NCBI RefSeq assembly: GCF_008362905.1
Contig: NZ_VFJB01000004.1
Coordinates: forward strand, 298,501-362,500
DNA from: Deferribacter autotrophicus
Lineage (GTDB): Bacteria > Chrysiogenota > Deferribacteres > Deferribacterales > Deferribacteraceae
Direction: 5' to 3'
Length of the DNA stretch: 64,000 bases
Shown here: positions 29,177 through 39,500 of the stretch, one piece after another
Layout: each line of letters begins with the position of its first letter
Position numbering within the stretch: position 1 is the first letter of the stretch
Program-made: the position numbers and the translations under genes
Notes under the pieces: generated by a model
The model's input: only the letters and a program-made list of their open reading frames with translations
What the model was told of the DNA's origin: nothing
The model's database searches: none

Positions 29177-30436
29177 TTAATATTTCTCAAAAAAATAGTA
29201 AATATCATCCCCTATTTTGCGCTTTAACATGAGATAATTTTTATCATTATTCACCATTTTAGCGAAAACTATTTCCCCAGCGTTTAAAATAAACTTTCCA
29301 CATCTGTAAGGTAAATCTTCACAATTTTCAGGAATCTCATCCACAATCTTATAAATGTCTGCTGTCATATCTAGCGCTCTAATTATCCCATCCAAATCTT
29401 TTATATAAATTTTACCATCTGCTAAACACCCCTTTATTTTTAGCGGAGCCAAAATTAACGATTTTCTGTAGATTCTCTTTGAAATATCTATCTCATAGAG
29501 GGCATTTTTTAAAATCCCATAAAGTGTCCCATTATAAAAAATCAATCTTTCGTAATTATCATCCAGCAAAAATTTCTTATCATTAATAAAAAGAAATTTA
29601 TCCTCAAAATAACCAATTTTACCTTTTACCAAATAGATGGTTTCACCATTTATAACTTTTTCTACTGTCTTATTTACTCCCTGCCTGCCTAAATTAAAAG
29701 TAAAAAATTTGTTATCACTCTTAAAATAAAGCTGAATCCCCTCTGGACTTTTTTGCAGATTAAAATCATTAACTTTAGTAAATTTTGCAATATCTACATA
29801 ACTTCCATTATTTTTTATTTTTACAAAAAGATTTCCCTGTTTTGTCAAAACAAAAAGATAACTATCAACATTCTCTATTCTTTCAACTATTTCATTAACA
29901 TCAAATAGTTTAACAACTGCTTTTGTAAAAATATTTTTTTTAAGAAGTGTGTTATTTTTTTGAAAATAAAGGTTGGTTCCATCAAAACCTATCACTTGTT
30001 CAGCTTTCATTTTTGCTATTTGCCCACATTTATCTAAATCTAAAAAATAAAAATTCTTTTCACCCTTCAACATTACAATTCGGTTGCTCACATATATATG
30101 AGCTATCCGTTCATCAGGTAAACTGAACATCTTACAATTAATACCATTTAAATTTATCAAAAAATTATCAGTTAAAATGACCCCTTTATCAAAATCTACC
30201 ACATTATTTGCAAGCAACTTTTTAGGATATACTTTTTTAAACACAACAATTGAGTTCTTTATTATAGTTGATTTTGGTAAAGCTTTCTCAAATTCAGTAG
30301 GTGAATCTTCTTTAATATCTTCAATAAAAACAGTTTTAACAGGTTTATCTCTTAGCAAACGTATTGTATTCTCTTTTTGCACACAGGAGATTAAAACAAA
30401 AATGACTATAACTAAAAAACAAGTTTTAGTTTTCAT
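29177..30436 (-). CDS. Hypothetical lipoprotein, probable beta-propeller
   Basis: A 419-residue predicted lipoprotein with signal peptide MKTKTCFLVIVIFVLISC; lipidated Cys18. The mature part consists of repeated short beta-strand segments separated by loops (for example RIAHIYVSNRIVMLKG, VEKVINGETIYLVKGKIGYF, KGCLADGKIYIKDLDGIIRAL), which suggests a propeller-like fold. No enzyme motif or known family is recognised. Codon use looks like its neighbours. It could be an extracytoplasmic scaffold or ligand-binding protein; the role is unknown. Confidence 0.65.
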   Translation of the reverse strand: MKTKTCFLVIVIFVLISCVQKENTIRLLRDKPVKTVFIEDIKEDSPTEFEKALPKSTIIKNSIVVFKKVYPKKLLANNVVDFDKGVILTDNFLINLNGINCKMFSLPDERIAHIYVSNRIVMLKGEKNFYFLDLDKCGQIAKMKAEQVIGFDGTNLYFQKNNTLLKKNIFTKAVVKLFDVNEIVERIENVDSYLFVLTKQGNLFVKIKNNGSYVDIAKFTKVNDFNLQKSPEGIQLYFKSDNKFFTFNLGRQGVNKTVEKVINGETIYLVKGKIGYFEDKFLFINDKKFLLDDNYERLIFYNGTLYGILKNALYEIDISKRIYRKSLILAPLKIKGCLADGKIYIKDLDGIIRALDMTADIYKIVDEIPENCEDLPYRCGKFILNAGEIVFAKMVNNDKNYLMLKRKIGDDIYYFFEKY

Positions 30437-30602
30437 ACAATAAAATTAACACCAAAATAATTATTTTACACCATTTTTTTTAAACAATCTCTTTTAGGAA
30501 TAAAAAATTTTATAAAATCACAAAATCTATTGGAGTAGTTTTATATCCTTTTAAAATTTTCTTAATCTATTAACTAAACTATAATTTTTATTAAGACAAA
30601 GC

Positions 30603-30651
30603 TTGAGAGTGATATAATAGTATAGTATATAAAACATTGTTACAATGTTTT
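30603..30651 (+). promoter_or_regulatory. Promoter with overlapping palindrome ahead of the PilJ-type chemoreceptor
   Basis: TTGAGA (30603-30608) and TATATA (30626-30631) are 17 bases apart. A perfect 9-bp inverted repeat, AAAACATTG / CAATGTTTT with TTA spacer (30631-30651), covers the expected start site and lies just before the ribosome site. It could be an operator or a leader hairpin. Confidence 0.5.
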
Positions 30652-30667
30652 ATTGTGGGGGTTTCAA

Positions 30668-32305
30668 ATGAACAAGTTGAAAGATTTTGTCACTTTTAAA
30701 AGCTGGGACCTGAAGAAAATGGTCGGGGTTTTGTTAATTATCATTTTATTACTTATTCTGGTAACAGTTTCAGGAACAATTTACACAGTATATGTTTTAA
30801 AGAAACAGAAAGCTGATGCTCTAATTATTAACATGGCAGGAAGACAACGTATGCTAACACAAAAAATGACTAAAGAAATGATGATATATTTAAACTATAA
30901 ACGCCAAGGAAATGTAGAATTAGCCAGTAAATATGAAAAGACTTTGAAGAATACTATGCAACTATTTGATATGACATTAAATAGTCTTACATATGGCGGA
31001 AAAGTTTCAATAGATTTGAATATGAAATCGTTTGAAAAAATTCCTGGAGCATATGATGAAACCGTAAAAAAACAATTATTAACCGTAAAAGAAATCTGGA
31101 ATACTTTTCATAAAAAAATAAATAATATTCTAAAGAATCATTCTGATGATGATTCATTACATTTTGTTTTAAACAACAACATTAAATTATTAACAGAAAT
31201 GAACAAAGCCGTATACTTAATGCAAAAATATTCTGAAAAAAAAGTTTCTTCATTATTAGTTTTTGGTTTTATTAGTATAATTATCAGCTTAATAAATGGT
31301 TTGTTTGCATTGTATTTAGTAAGGATTATCACATCAAGAATACTCGTTTCTCGAAAATATATACATGAAATAACTAACGGAAACTTAAATTTTCAAATCG
31401 ATGAAAATATTCAAGACGGAATATTGAAAGATTTGATCATAATGAAAAACAAAATATCAGGAATCATGATGTCATTGTTAAATTTAATAAATGAACTGGT
31501 TTTAACAAAAGATAAACTACAAGCAATTTCTAGTGAAACATCCACCATGATAGAAAATAATACGAATGGAATAATCAGTATAGCATCTGCAATGGAAGAA
31601 ATTAGTGTTACATCAGAAGAAGTTTTAAATAATGTTAATATAGTAAATAATGTCATGAGTAACGCGACTAGTGTTACAGAAGAAGGTAAAAATAAGTTAT
31701 ATGAAACTGTTTCTCGTATAAACAATATTAAAAATAATACATCTGAGTTAGCTCAAACTGTGGAAGATTTGGTTTATTCATCAGATGAAATAAGTAATAT
31801 TTTAAATGTAATTTATGATATAGCAGACCAAACAAACTTGCTAGCACTCAATGCAGCCATTGAAGCTGCAAGGGCAGGTGAACATGGTAGAGGCTTTGCA
31901 GTTGTTGCAGACGAAGTTAGAAAATTAGCAGAAAAAACACAAAAATCCGTGAAAGAAATCGGAAACATAATAGCTCAATTAAAAGAAAAAACGAAAACAG
32001 CACATAATAAAATGCAAATTGCTGGAGAAAGCGTTGAAGAATCAGTTAAAATTATTAACGAAACAGAGATAGCTTTTAATAAAATAGTTGATATAATTAG
32101 AGAAATTTCAGAAAAGAATAGCCTGATTAATACTTCTATAAATGAGCAAACAATAGCATTAAGTAATATCAATCAAAATGTTCAAAGTTTATCAGCCGGT
32201 ACTGAACAAAGTAAAAGCATGATTCAATCTTTCATGAATATTGTTAAAAGTATAAACAACCAAGTAAATAAATTAAGTGAAATAGCTAAGGTTTTTAAAG
32301 TTTAA
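30668..32305 (+). CDS. Methyl-accepting chemotaxis protein with PilJ-type N-terminal domain
   Basis: A 545-residue membrane chemoreceptor. TM1 lies near 15-35. The periplasmic part begins with [19 protein letters not shown], the signature of the PilJ/NarX-type sensor module; a second TM segment is near 197-217. The cytoplasmic signalling tip is [21 protein letters not shown], continuing [20 protein letters not shown]. The ATG at 30668 has a GGGGG ribosome site; a TTG five codons upstream is less likely. No che genes are next to it. The ligand is unknown. Its stop lies inside a terminator stem. Confidence 0.9.
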   Translation: MNKLKDFVTFKSWDLKKMVGVLLIIILLLILVTVSGTIYTVYVLKKQKADALIINMAGRQRMLTQKMTKEMMIYLNYKRQGNVELASKYEKTLKNTMQLFDMTLNSLTYGGKVSIDLNMKSFEKIPGAYDETVKKQLLTVKEIWNTFHKKINNILKNHSDDDSLHFVLNNNIKLLTEMNKAVYLMQKYSEKKVSSLLVFGFISIIISLINGLFALYLVRIITSRILVSRKYIHEITNGNLNFQIDENIQDGILKDLIIMKNKISGIMMSLLNLINELVLTKDKLQAISSETSTMIENNTNGIISIASAMEEISVTSEEVLNNVNIVNNVMSNATSVTEEGKNKLYETVSRINNIKNNTSELAQTVEDLVYSSDEISNILNVIYDIADQTNLLALNAAIEAARAGEHGRGFAVVADEVRKLAEKTQKSVKEIGNIIAQLKEKTKTAHNKMQIAGESVEESVKIINETEIAFNKIVDIIREISEKNSLINTSINEQTIALSNINQNVQSLSAGTEQSKSMIQSFMNIVKSINNQVNKLSEIAKVFKV

Positions 32306-32333
32306 ATCCTCTTTTTTAGATAGAGGATTTAAA
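32301..32333 (+). terminator. Hairpin terminator spanning the chemoreceptor stop
   Basis: Eleven-base arms (TTTAAATCCTC / GAGGATTTAAA) surround an 11-base loop. The stop codon TAA (32303-32305) is inside the left arm. No T run follows. Confidence 0.7.
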
Positions 32334-32641
32334 GATAAGTCGACAGCAATTCTATCTGAGCTATTGCTTATAACTGTATTACATTGTAATCAAGATGCGC
32401 TTTCAGAACACCTAGCTTGCGTTTAACTGTTTATTGAAATGTTTATACAAACAAACTTCGCAATTTCTAAGCTTTACATTGAGGTGTTTGGCGAAAATGA
32501 GCGAGAAAATACCCTATACTTGTTTCTATCAAGACCTAGAAATTTTTTCATTTAAAAATGGGATGACCTCAAAACATAATTTACATTGATATTTAAGTCA
32601 TCAGTTGTTATTAATAGAAAAAATATTTAATAAGGTGAATT
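32334..32641. other. Non-coding stretch between the chemoreceptor and hisF
   Basis: About 300 bases with no open frame of note. The left two thirds has mixed composition rather than plain AT-rich spacer, which suggests a decayed sequence or a structured RNA, but no known family is recognised. The right end holds a likely hisF promoter (32586-32614). Confidence 0.4.
32586..32614 (+). promoter_or_regulatory. Likely sigma-70 promoter for hisF-hisE
   Basis: TTGATA (32586-32591) and TATTAA (32609-32614) are 17 bases apart. They lie 28 bases before the hisF start; AAGGTGA provides the ribosome site. Confidence 0.5.
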
Positions 32642-33403
32642 ATGCTTGCAAAAAGAATTATTCCATGCCTTGATGTTAAAGATGGCAGAGTGGTAAAAGG
32701 AACAAAATTTTTAAACCTTAGAGATGCTGGAGATCCGGTTGAAGTAGCAAAACTCTATAATGAAGAGGGTGCTGATGAAATAACCTTTCTGGATATTACA
32801 GCAAGTGCAGAAAATCGTGGTATCATTCTTGATGTGGTAGCTAAAACAGCTGAGCAGGTTTTTATCCCACTCACAGTTGGTGGCGGTGTTAGAACCATTG
32901 AAGACATTAGAAACCTTTTAAACGCAGGTGCCGATAAGGTATCAATAAATACTGCAGCAGTTAAAAACCCAGAATTTGTAAAGGAAGCTTCAGCTAAATT
33001 CGGCTCACAATGTATCGTCGTAGCGATAGATGCCAAAAGGAAAACGGACAGCTTCGGGTGGGAAGTCTATACCCATGGTGGCAGAAATCCTACAGGTATA
33101 GATGCTATTGAGTGGGCAAAAAGAATGGAAATGTACGGTGCCGGAGAGATACTTTTAACGAGCATGGATAAAGATGGTACAAAAGACGGTTATGACATTG
33201 AATTGACAGAGGCAATAGCTGAAGCTGTGGAAATACCTGTAATCGCTTCAGGCGGTGTAGGATCTCCTGAACATATTCTTGAAGGGCTTACAGTAGGTAA
33301 AGCTGACGCAGCCCTTGCCGCATCAATATTTCATTATAAAGAATACAGCATAAAAGAGGTAAAGCAGTTTTTAAAAGACAATGGTGTAACTGTTAGATTG
33401 TAA
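32642..33403 (+). CDS. hisF: Imidazole glycerol phosphate synthase, cyclase subunit
   Basis: A 253-residue TIM-barrel subunit that, with HisH, converts PRFAR and glutamine-derived ammonia to imidazole glycerol phosphate and AICAR. The catalytic aspartates are Asp11 ([13 protein letters not shown]) and Asp130 (VVAIDAKR). Phosphate-binding loops TVGGGVR and VIASGGVG are present. hisE follows closely, so these two histidine genes form a short operon away from the rest of the pathway. Confidence 0.98.
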   Translation: MLAKRIIPCLDVKDGRVVKGTKFLNLRDAGDPVEVAKLYNEEGADEITFLDITASAENRGIILDVVAKTAEQVFIPLTVGGGVRTIEDIRNLLNAGADKVSINTAAVKNPEFVKEASAKFGSQCIVVAIDAKRKTDSFGWEVYTHGGRNPTGIDAIEWAKRMEMYGAGEILLTSMDKDGTKDGYDIELTEAIAEAVEIPVIASGGVGSPEHILEGLTVGKADAALAASIFHYKEYSIKEVKQFLKDNGVTVRL

Positions 33404-33420
33404 AAGGAGGATTGCAAAAA

Positions 33421-33705
33421 ATGAATTTTGAAATTATCGAAAAATTAATAAACATTATTAAAGATAGAAAAACTAACCCAAAAGAAGGCTCGTATACCAA
33501 CACATTATTATCTGCAGGAGAAAATAAAATCATAAAGAAATTGGGTGAAGAATTTGCCGAATTTTTAAAAGCATATTTAACAGAACCTGAAGATAGAGTT
33601 GTTTCTGAATTTGCTGATTTATTTTACCATTTTCTTGTTGCTTTCGAATATAAAGATATAGACTTTGCAAATGTTTTAAAAGAATTGGAGAGCAGACACA
33701 AATGA
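33421..33705 (+). CDS. hisE: Phosphoribosyl-ATP pyrophosphatase
   Basis: A 94-residue MazG-fold enzyme, second step of histidine synthesis (PR-ATP to PR-AMP). It shows the family core SYTNTLLSAGENKIIKKLGEE, followed by an ESRHK C-terminus and the acidic EFADLFYHFLV helix. The ATG at 33421 is chosen because AAAGGAGG precedes it; an in-frame TTG three codons earlier lies next to the Shine-Dalgarno. It is a stand-alone HisE with no HisI domain. Its stop overlaps the next start. Confidence 0.93.
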   Translation: MNFEIIEKLINIIKDRKTNPKEGSYTNTLLSAGENKIIKKLGEEFAEFLKAYLTEPEDRVVSEFADLFYHFLVAFEYKDIDFANVLKELESRHK

Positions 33706-34424
33706 AACTACTCTCCCATATTATTTTCGAAGAAGCGGAAGAAAAATTATCAAATCTATCTGTAATTGATTACGTCTTAGGATTAAGTTACATAGGTGTA
33801 AAAACGGAAGCTGGAATAGGGATAGCCTACACCTTCAGGGCAAATATTTCATCTGGTTGTAATATACTCAATAAAAATCTTAAAGGACTAAAAGCCCTAG
33901 ACCTTGCCAAACTGTTTTTTAGTGATGATCTCCTCGAATCCTCAATAGGTCTTGCGACAATAAACTCGGTTTTGAACAATGGGCAAAAAGATACCCGTGA
34001 AATTACTGAACGGTTTGATTTTAAAAATAAAAATGTAGCTATTGTAGGATATTTCAAACCGGTCATTGAAAAAATTAAAGATATTGTCAAAAATCTATAT
34101 ATTTTTGAACTAAAAACCTTTCCTAATATTTTACCACCCAACCTTGCAAAATTTTATCTTCCAAATTGTGATATTGTAATAATCTCAGGCACAACATTGA
34201 TTAATAAAACAACGGAAGATTTCCTTTGTTACTGCTCTGATACCAGTGTAAAAATAATAATGGGACCATCCACACCACTTTCCAATGAATTGAGTAAGTT
34301 TTCAAATATTGCAGGAAGTTTCGTGAAAGATGATAACATCCTCGATGCCATATCAAAAGGCGCCGGTATGAAAGGGATAAAACCTTACATAGAAAAACGA
34401 TGGCTCACTAAATCAAATATTTAA
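33702..34424 (+). CDS. DUF364/DUF4213 family protein (putative heavy-metal chelation domain)
   Basis: A 240-residue soluble protein with an N-terminal DUF4213-like part and a C-terminal Rossmann-like DUF364 domain: KNVAIVGYFKPVIEKIKD, CDIVIISGTTLINKT and the signature IIMGPSTPLSNELSKF. Structures of relatives suggest metal or cofactor chelation, and relatives often sit near metal-enzyme genes. Here the gene is coupled to hisE by an ATGA overlap, which may only reflect operon packing. Biochemical function is unknown. Confidence 0.75.
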   Translation: MKLLSHIIFEEAEEKLSNLSVIDYVLGLSYIGVKTEAGIGIAYTFRANISSGCNILNKNLKGLKALDLAKLFFSDDLLESSIGLATINSVLNNGQKDTREITERFDFKNKNVAIVGYFKPVIEKIKDIVKNLYIFELKTFPNILPPNLAKFYLPNCDIVIISGTTLINKTTEDFLCYCSDTSVKIIMGPSTPLSNELSKFSNIAGSFVKDDNILDAISKGAGMKGIKPYIEKRWLTKSNI

Positions 34425-34699
34425 AAATCATCCACATTTTTTACTTCATAGGATAAAACTTCTATATATTCATCAATATTTTTTTTAGGAATACTCCCTT
34501 TAGTCTCAGGCACCTTCAATACCTTTATTTCTTTCTTATAATTCCACATATCAAGAGTAATCAAATCCCCCTCTTTAATTTTCGTAGAAGGTTTTGCTTT
34601 TCGACCGTTTACATAGATAAAACCTTCATCAGCAGCTTCGTTTGCCACACTTCTGCGTTTAATAAGCATGCAAACTTTCAAAAATTTATCAAGTCTCAT
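34421..34699 (-). CDS. S4-domain RNA-binding protein (RqcP/Hsp15-like)
   Basis: A 92-residue protein, almost only an S4 domain: MRLDKFLKVCMLIKRRSVAN, DEGFIYVNGRKAKPSTKIKEGD. This matches the RqcP/YabO and Hsp15 group, which bind large ribosomal subunits carrying stalled peptidyl-tRNA. The ATG at 34699 gives the canonical start after a GGGG site. The gene ends convergently, overlapping the DUF364 stop by four bases. The mfd-foldase genes lie just upstream. Confidence 0.8.
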   Translation of the reverse strand: MRLDKFLKVCMLIKRRSVANEAADEGFIYVNGRKAKPSTKIKEGDLITLDMWNYKKEIKVLKVPETKGSIPKKNIDEYIEVLSYEVKNVDDF

Positions 34700-34725
34700 A
34701 AAAAATATCCCCACAAATTAAACAA

Positions 34726-35637
34726 TTACATATATTTAATGAAAATTGTAGTTTTATGTTTTTCTAACCAGGATTTTACCACCTCTGGATACATCTTCTC
34801 TTTTATCTTCCTGGTTATCTCCTCTCGTAATTTATCATCCACATCATATTTGCTTTTAAAATCTTCAATGTAAAAAATTACAAAATCTTTTCCATCTTTC
34901 ATTTCAAATACATCACCTTTCTTATGTTCTATCACAATTTTTCTGTATTTTTCCGGTAAATCAGAAATCTTTAACCACCCTACATATCCACCTTTTTTTG
35001 ATGTCTTATCTTTTGAAAATTTAATCGCTGCATCTGCAAAAGATTTCTCTTTGATATATTCTTTTACCTTCTTTACTTCATCTTCACTGCTCACACGTAT
35101 GATTCTAAGCTCATATTTATCTGCAAGCTTCAACTCATTTTGATGCTCGTCAATATAATTTTTAATATCTTCATCTGTAACAACAAGTTTTGGCATAATT
35201 ACAGCCGATCTTATTCTTGCATTTAAAATTTCATTTTTCAGCTGATACTTGTATTTCTCAAGAGTCAATCCGTTTTGCTCTAAAACCTGCTCAAGCTGAT
35301 CCATGGTAATATTGTTTTGCTTTAAAACATCATTGAGAGCCCTATCCACCTCATCATCTGTCACTTTTATCCCTTCTCTCTCAGCAGCAATCTCATAGAT
35401 GTATTGATTTACCAGAAAATCTAACACTTCTTTATAATATTTCTTCAAAAGGATTTCTCTCCTCGCTTCATCTTTTATAGAATAAATCTGCTTAACTTTT
35501 TTCGGATTAAATGATTCTACATCATACTGAGTAATTATTTTATCACCAACAATGGCAACGATTTTATCAATTACTTTTGCTTGAATTGTCGCTGTCAGCA
35601 ATATTAAGATCAGGATTGTTAATTTTAATTTCTGCAT
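34726..35637 (-). CDS. SurA-type periplasmic peptidyl-prolyl cis-trans isomerase
   Basis: A 303-residue periplasmic chaperone with a signal peptide (about 1-20, cleaved near TATIQA). A SurA_N domain follows (VIDKIVAIVGDKIITQYDVE) and then one parvulin domain (KYELRIIRVSSEDEVKKVKE, DKTSKKGGYVGWLKISDLPE). It assists outer-membrane protein folding. One isomerase domain is seen where E. coli SurA has two. Its first 71 bases overlap the preceding foldase gene, so the signal peptide is encoded in the overlap. AAAGGAG precedes the ATG. Confidence 0.88.
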   Translation of the reverse strand: MQKLKLTILILILLTATIQAKVIDKIVAIVGDKIITQYDVESFNPKKVKQIYSIKDEARREILLKKYYKEVLDFLVNQYIYEIAAEREGIKVTDDEVDRALNDVLKQNNITMDQLEQVLEQNGLTLEKYKYQLKNEILNARIRSAVIMPKLVVTDEDIKNYIDEHQNELKLADKYELRIIRVSSEDEVKKVKEYIKEKSFADAAIKFSKDKTSKKGGYVGWLKISDLPEKYRKIVIEHKKGDVFEMKDGKDFVIFYIEDFKSKYDVDDKLREEITRKIKEKMYPEVVKSWLEKHKTTIFIKYM

Positions 35638-36553
35638 TTTTTCTCAACTCCTTTACATGATTATTTAAAAACTTATCCACTTTACTCGTATATAACTCCT
35701 GGTAAATCCTTGGTTTAAGTACTTCAAAACTTTTATTTTGCTCCCTTTCTTTACCAACCACTTTAAAAATATGGTAACCATAATCTGACTTGTAAATGGG
35801 ACTTATCCTATTAATCTTCAGATTCTTGATATATTGAAAAACCTTTGGCATATCATCAAGCACAATATTTCCCAGATCTCCACCATCATCTTTTTCTGGT
35901 CCTACAGAATATTTCTTTGCCACCTCAGAAAATTTTTTACCTCTCAAAAGCTTCATTCTTGCCTTCTTAGCATCATTATAATTTAGTGTTACAATATGAA
36001 GCACATGATACCTTGTTGATGGCTTATACTTTTTTACAAATTCTTCGTATTTACTTCTCACTTCCTCTTCTGTCACAGTTATATTTTTTTCAATTAGCCT
36101 GTTTACCCATTCTTTGACTATTAAATTTTCTTTAAATAATTCTTTGTAATTTTCAAAACTTATTGGCAAATTAATCACATACGATTCATCACTAAGACTC
36201 TTAACATTTTTTATTATCTCTTCAAATCTTTTCTTATCAATCTTTACATTATTTTTCACGGCCTCTTCAACCAGTAGCTTGAAATTTATGAACTCATCCA
36301 AATAAAGACGGGTTAAGTTATCATTACTTAAATCCATATCAGAAGTTTCAGGGAAATTAAAATACACAAAGTTTAGGATATCCTCTTTGTAATAAGGGCT
36401 GCCATTAATTATAATAGCGGCATTCTTAAAATCATTAACACTCTGCACTAAAGTTTTATTATCCTGACCGCTTCTAGCTTCTTTAGATTCTTTCCTCTGA
36501 CAAGAAATAAGAAAAGCAGCAATTATTATCAAAATAACGATTACTTTCTTCAT
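35567..36553 (-). CDS. PpiC/PrsA-type peptidyl-prolyl isomerase lipoprotein
   Basis: A 328-residue lipoprotein with signal peptide and lipobox FLISC (lipidated Cys18). A SurA_N-like helical part spans about 40-180 and a parvulin domain follows: YHVLHIVTLNYNDAKKARMK, SVGPEKDDGGDLGNIVLDDM, DYGYHIFKVVGKE. It probably works with the SurA-like protein encoded next. The C-terminal tail is serine/asparagine-rich and encoded in the overlap with the downstream gene. The start codon overlaps the mfd stop. Confidence 0.87.
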   Translation of the reverse strand: MKKVIVILIIIAAFLISCQRKESKEARSGQDNKTLVQSVNDFKNAAIIINGSPYYKEDILNFVYFNFPETSDMDLSNDNLTRLYLDEFINFKLLVEEAVKNNVKIDKKRFEEIIKNVKSLSDESYVINLPISFENYKELFKENLIVKEWVNRLIEKNITVTEEEVRSKYEEFVKKYKPSTRYHVLHIVTLNYNDAKKARMKLLRGKKFSEVAKKYSVGPEKDDGGDLGNIVLDDMPKVFQYIKNLKINRISPIYKSDYGYHIFKVVGKEREQNKSFEVLKPRIYQELYTSKVDKFLNNHVKELRKNAEIKINNPDLNIADSDNSSKSN

Positions 36554-39500
36554 GCCAACTCTTTTTCACCCTTCAATGCATTCAAATACCTTTTAAAGAA
36601 TAAAGCAAATTCCTTTAAAAAATAGTTATCACCCTTGTAAACCATGCACAGTGTATTTTCATCTTTAAAATTTGCAACTATTTTATCGCTTTCTTTTACC
36701 AAAATAAGAAAGGTATTTATATTAAAATTTGTATCTTTATCCATAACTAGGTTAATGCTTCCATTTAAAACAAACATCTTCTTCACTTTAAAAATAGAAA
36801 AAACATTCTTCAAATACATAATATAAATTAAATTAAAGGTCTCCACAGGAAGATCCCCGTAGAGCATATTTAGTTCATCAATGACATCTTTAATATTATC
36901 AAATTCATTTAAATCTGAAATCGTTCTATAATAATTAATTCTTTCCCTATGAGATGGTATAAATGAAGCTGGTATGTAGTGAGGCACATTGGAAATAATT
37001 TCCGTTTCAAAAGCAGCTTTATCTTCGCCTCTAAGCTCGTTAATGGCGTCATTAACCATTTGAATATAAAGCTCATAACCCACGTTAACCACAAAGCCCG
37101 ATTGTTCAGCCCCTAAAATATCTCCAGCCCCGCGCAATTGCAAATCGTGTGTAGAAATTTTAAAACCACTACCCAAGTCAGATAACTGTTGTATTATCTT
37201 TAATCTTCTTCTTGCTATTTCACTGAGGCTCACTCCTGACGGAATTCTTAAATAACAATACCCCCTTCTCTTACCCCTTCCTACTCTCCCTTTCAATTGA
37301 TAAAGCTGAGCCAGACCGAATTTATGTGCATTATTAATAATTATGGTATTAGCATTGGGGATATCAAGTCCATTTTCCACTATGGTAGTACATACAAGAA
37401 TGTCAATATCTCCCTGATAAAATTCCTCAAACACTTTATCCAGTGTATTAGAATCCATCTGCCCATGTGCAACCCTCACTTCAGACATGGGCGCCATCTC
37501 TTTTACAAAAGCAGCCACTTTCTCAATATTCTCAACACTGTTGTGTAAAAAATAAACTTGCCCACCCCTTTTCAACTCTTTTAAAATAGCTGCTTGAACC
37601 TCTTCATCATTCTTTATCACCTTAATAGAAACAGGCTCCCTGTCATGAGGAGGTGTTTCTATAACGCTCATATCTCTTAAACCGCTCAATGATAATTGGA
37701 GAGTTCTAGGAATAGGTGTAGCCGTCAAAGTCAAAACATCTACATCGCTTTTAATTGCCTTTATCTTCTCTTTATGATTTACTCCAAATCGCTGTTCCTC
37801 ATCCACAATCAAGAGCCCTAAATCTTTAAATTCCACATCTTTTGACAACAACCTGTGAGTCCCAATAATAATATCAACTTCCCCGTTTTTTACTTTTTCC
37901 AGGGTCTTCTTTATTTCACTATTACTCTTTAATCTCGACACATAATCTATATTAACCGGCAAATCTGTAAATCTCTCTGTAAAGTTTTGAAAATGCTGTC
38001 TTACAAGAACAGTAGTGGGAGCAAGAAAAGCCACCTGTTTTCCACTCTCCACAGCCTTTGCTGCAGCCCTGATAGCTACTTCAGTCTTCCCAAATCCCAC
38101 ATCTCCACAAATAAGTCTCTCCATAGGTTTTTCACTTTCCATATCCCTGAATACCTCATTTAAAACCACAAGCTGGTCTTCCGTTTCTTCATAAGGGAAT
38201 CTTGCTTCTATGGTCCTTAGAATTTCACCATCATTTACAAATGCAAACCCTCTTTTCTTTTTTCTCTCTGCATAAATTTTTAGAATATCTACTGCAAGCT
38301 TTTTGGCACTTTTATAAGCTTGTTCTTTCAGCTTTTTCCATCTATTTGATTTCAAACTGCTAAGCCTTGGCTGATACCCCTTTGCTCCCACATACTTTTG
38401 AATCAATCCAATATTTGATATCGGAATATACAAAATTTCTTCATTTTCAAACTCTACCTTTATGTAATCCCCTTTAATTCCACCAATCTCTTTGGTTTCA
38501 ATACCATGATATTTACCGATACCATAATCAATATGTACAACAAAGTCTCCTACCTCTAAATCAGCAATATTTGTTTTAAAAAGTTGCTTCTTCTTGCCTT
38601 GACGCCTTTTCTTTACAAAACCGAAAACTTCGCTATCTACAAAAAGTGCAAACTTGCTTTTTTCGTCAATAAATCCACCTGAAAAACTACCTTCTACAAT
38701 ACCAACAATTTTGGCTTCAAAATCAAAAAAATTTCTTACTTCTTTTACAATTATTTCATGCTCAGTGGCAAAGTTACTAAAAGTCTCCTTTATTTTACGA
38801 TTATTAAAAGTAACTGCCACCGTATAGTTATTTTTTATAAGTTCTTTTAACTTAACGGTAAAATTTTCTGCATTTTCGTAAATATTTGAGCTTTTTGTTG
38901 AATAAAAAGATGTGGCAGCAGTAAACTCCACATTGATTTTCCCACTATCATCAATTTCTTTCAAATAAAATATTTCACTACTTGCAATTTCTTTAAATAG
39001 ATCAGCTTTAGCTAGAAAAACAGATTCAAGGGGGTACTTGTGTTTAGCTTCACTATAATTCTGTACAATAAACTTCTCAAAGTTATCCAGTTTTTCATCA
39101 AAACTGTCGCTTATAACAATGGTCTTAAATCTACCATCCACATAATCAAAAATTGAAGCCATCTCATTTACATAGGGAGCATACCAGTGAATCCCTGCAA
39201 ACTTTCCAAACTCTTTTATTTTTTCCTTTATCCTCTCATCAGCTACATTTTCAATTAATTTGTCATTATCTGAAACAATCTCATCCGCGGGCAAAATGGT
39301 AACGGTATTCATTTCAGCTATTTTGCTTAGTTTTTCATAGTCAAATGAATATATCTTTTCTATCTCATCATCAAAAAATTCAATTCTTACAGGATTCTCT
39401 GCTCCAGAAGGATAAATTTCAACCAAATCACCCCTGATAAGAAATTCACCTTCCGCAGATACCATCTCCACTTCCACATACCCAAGGCAATCCAAAAAAT

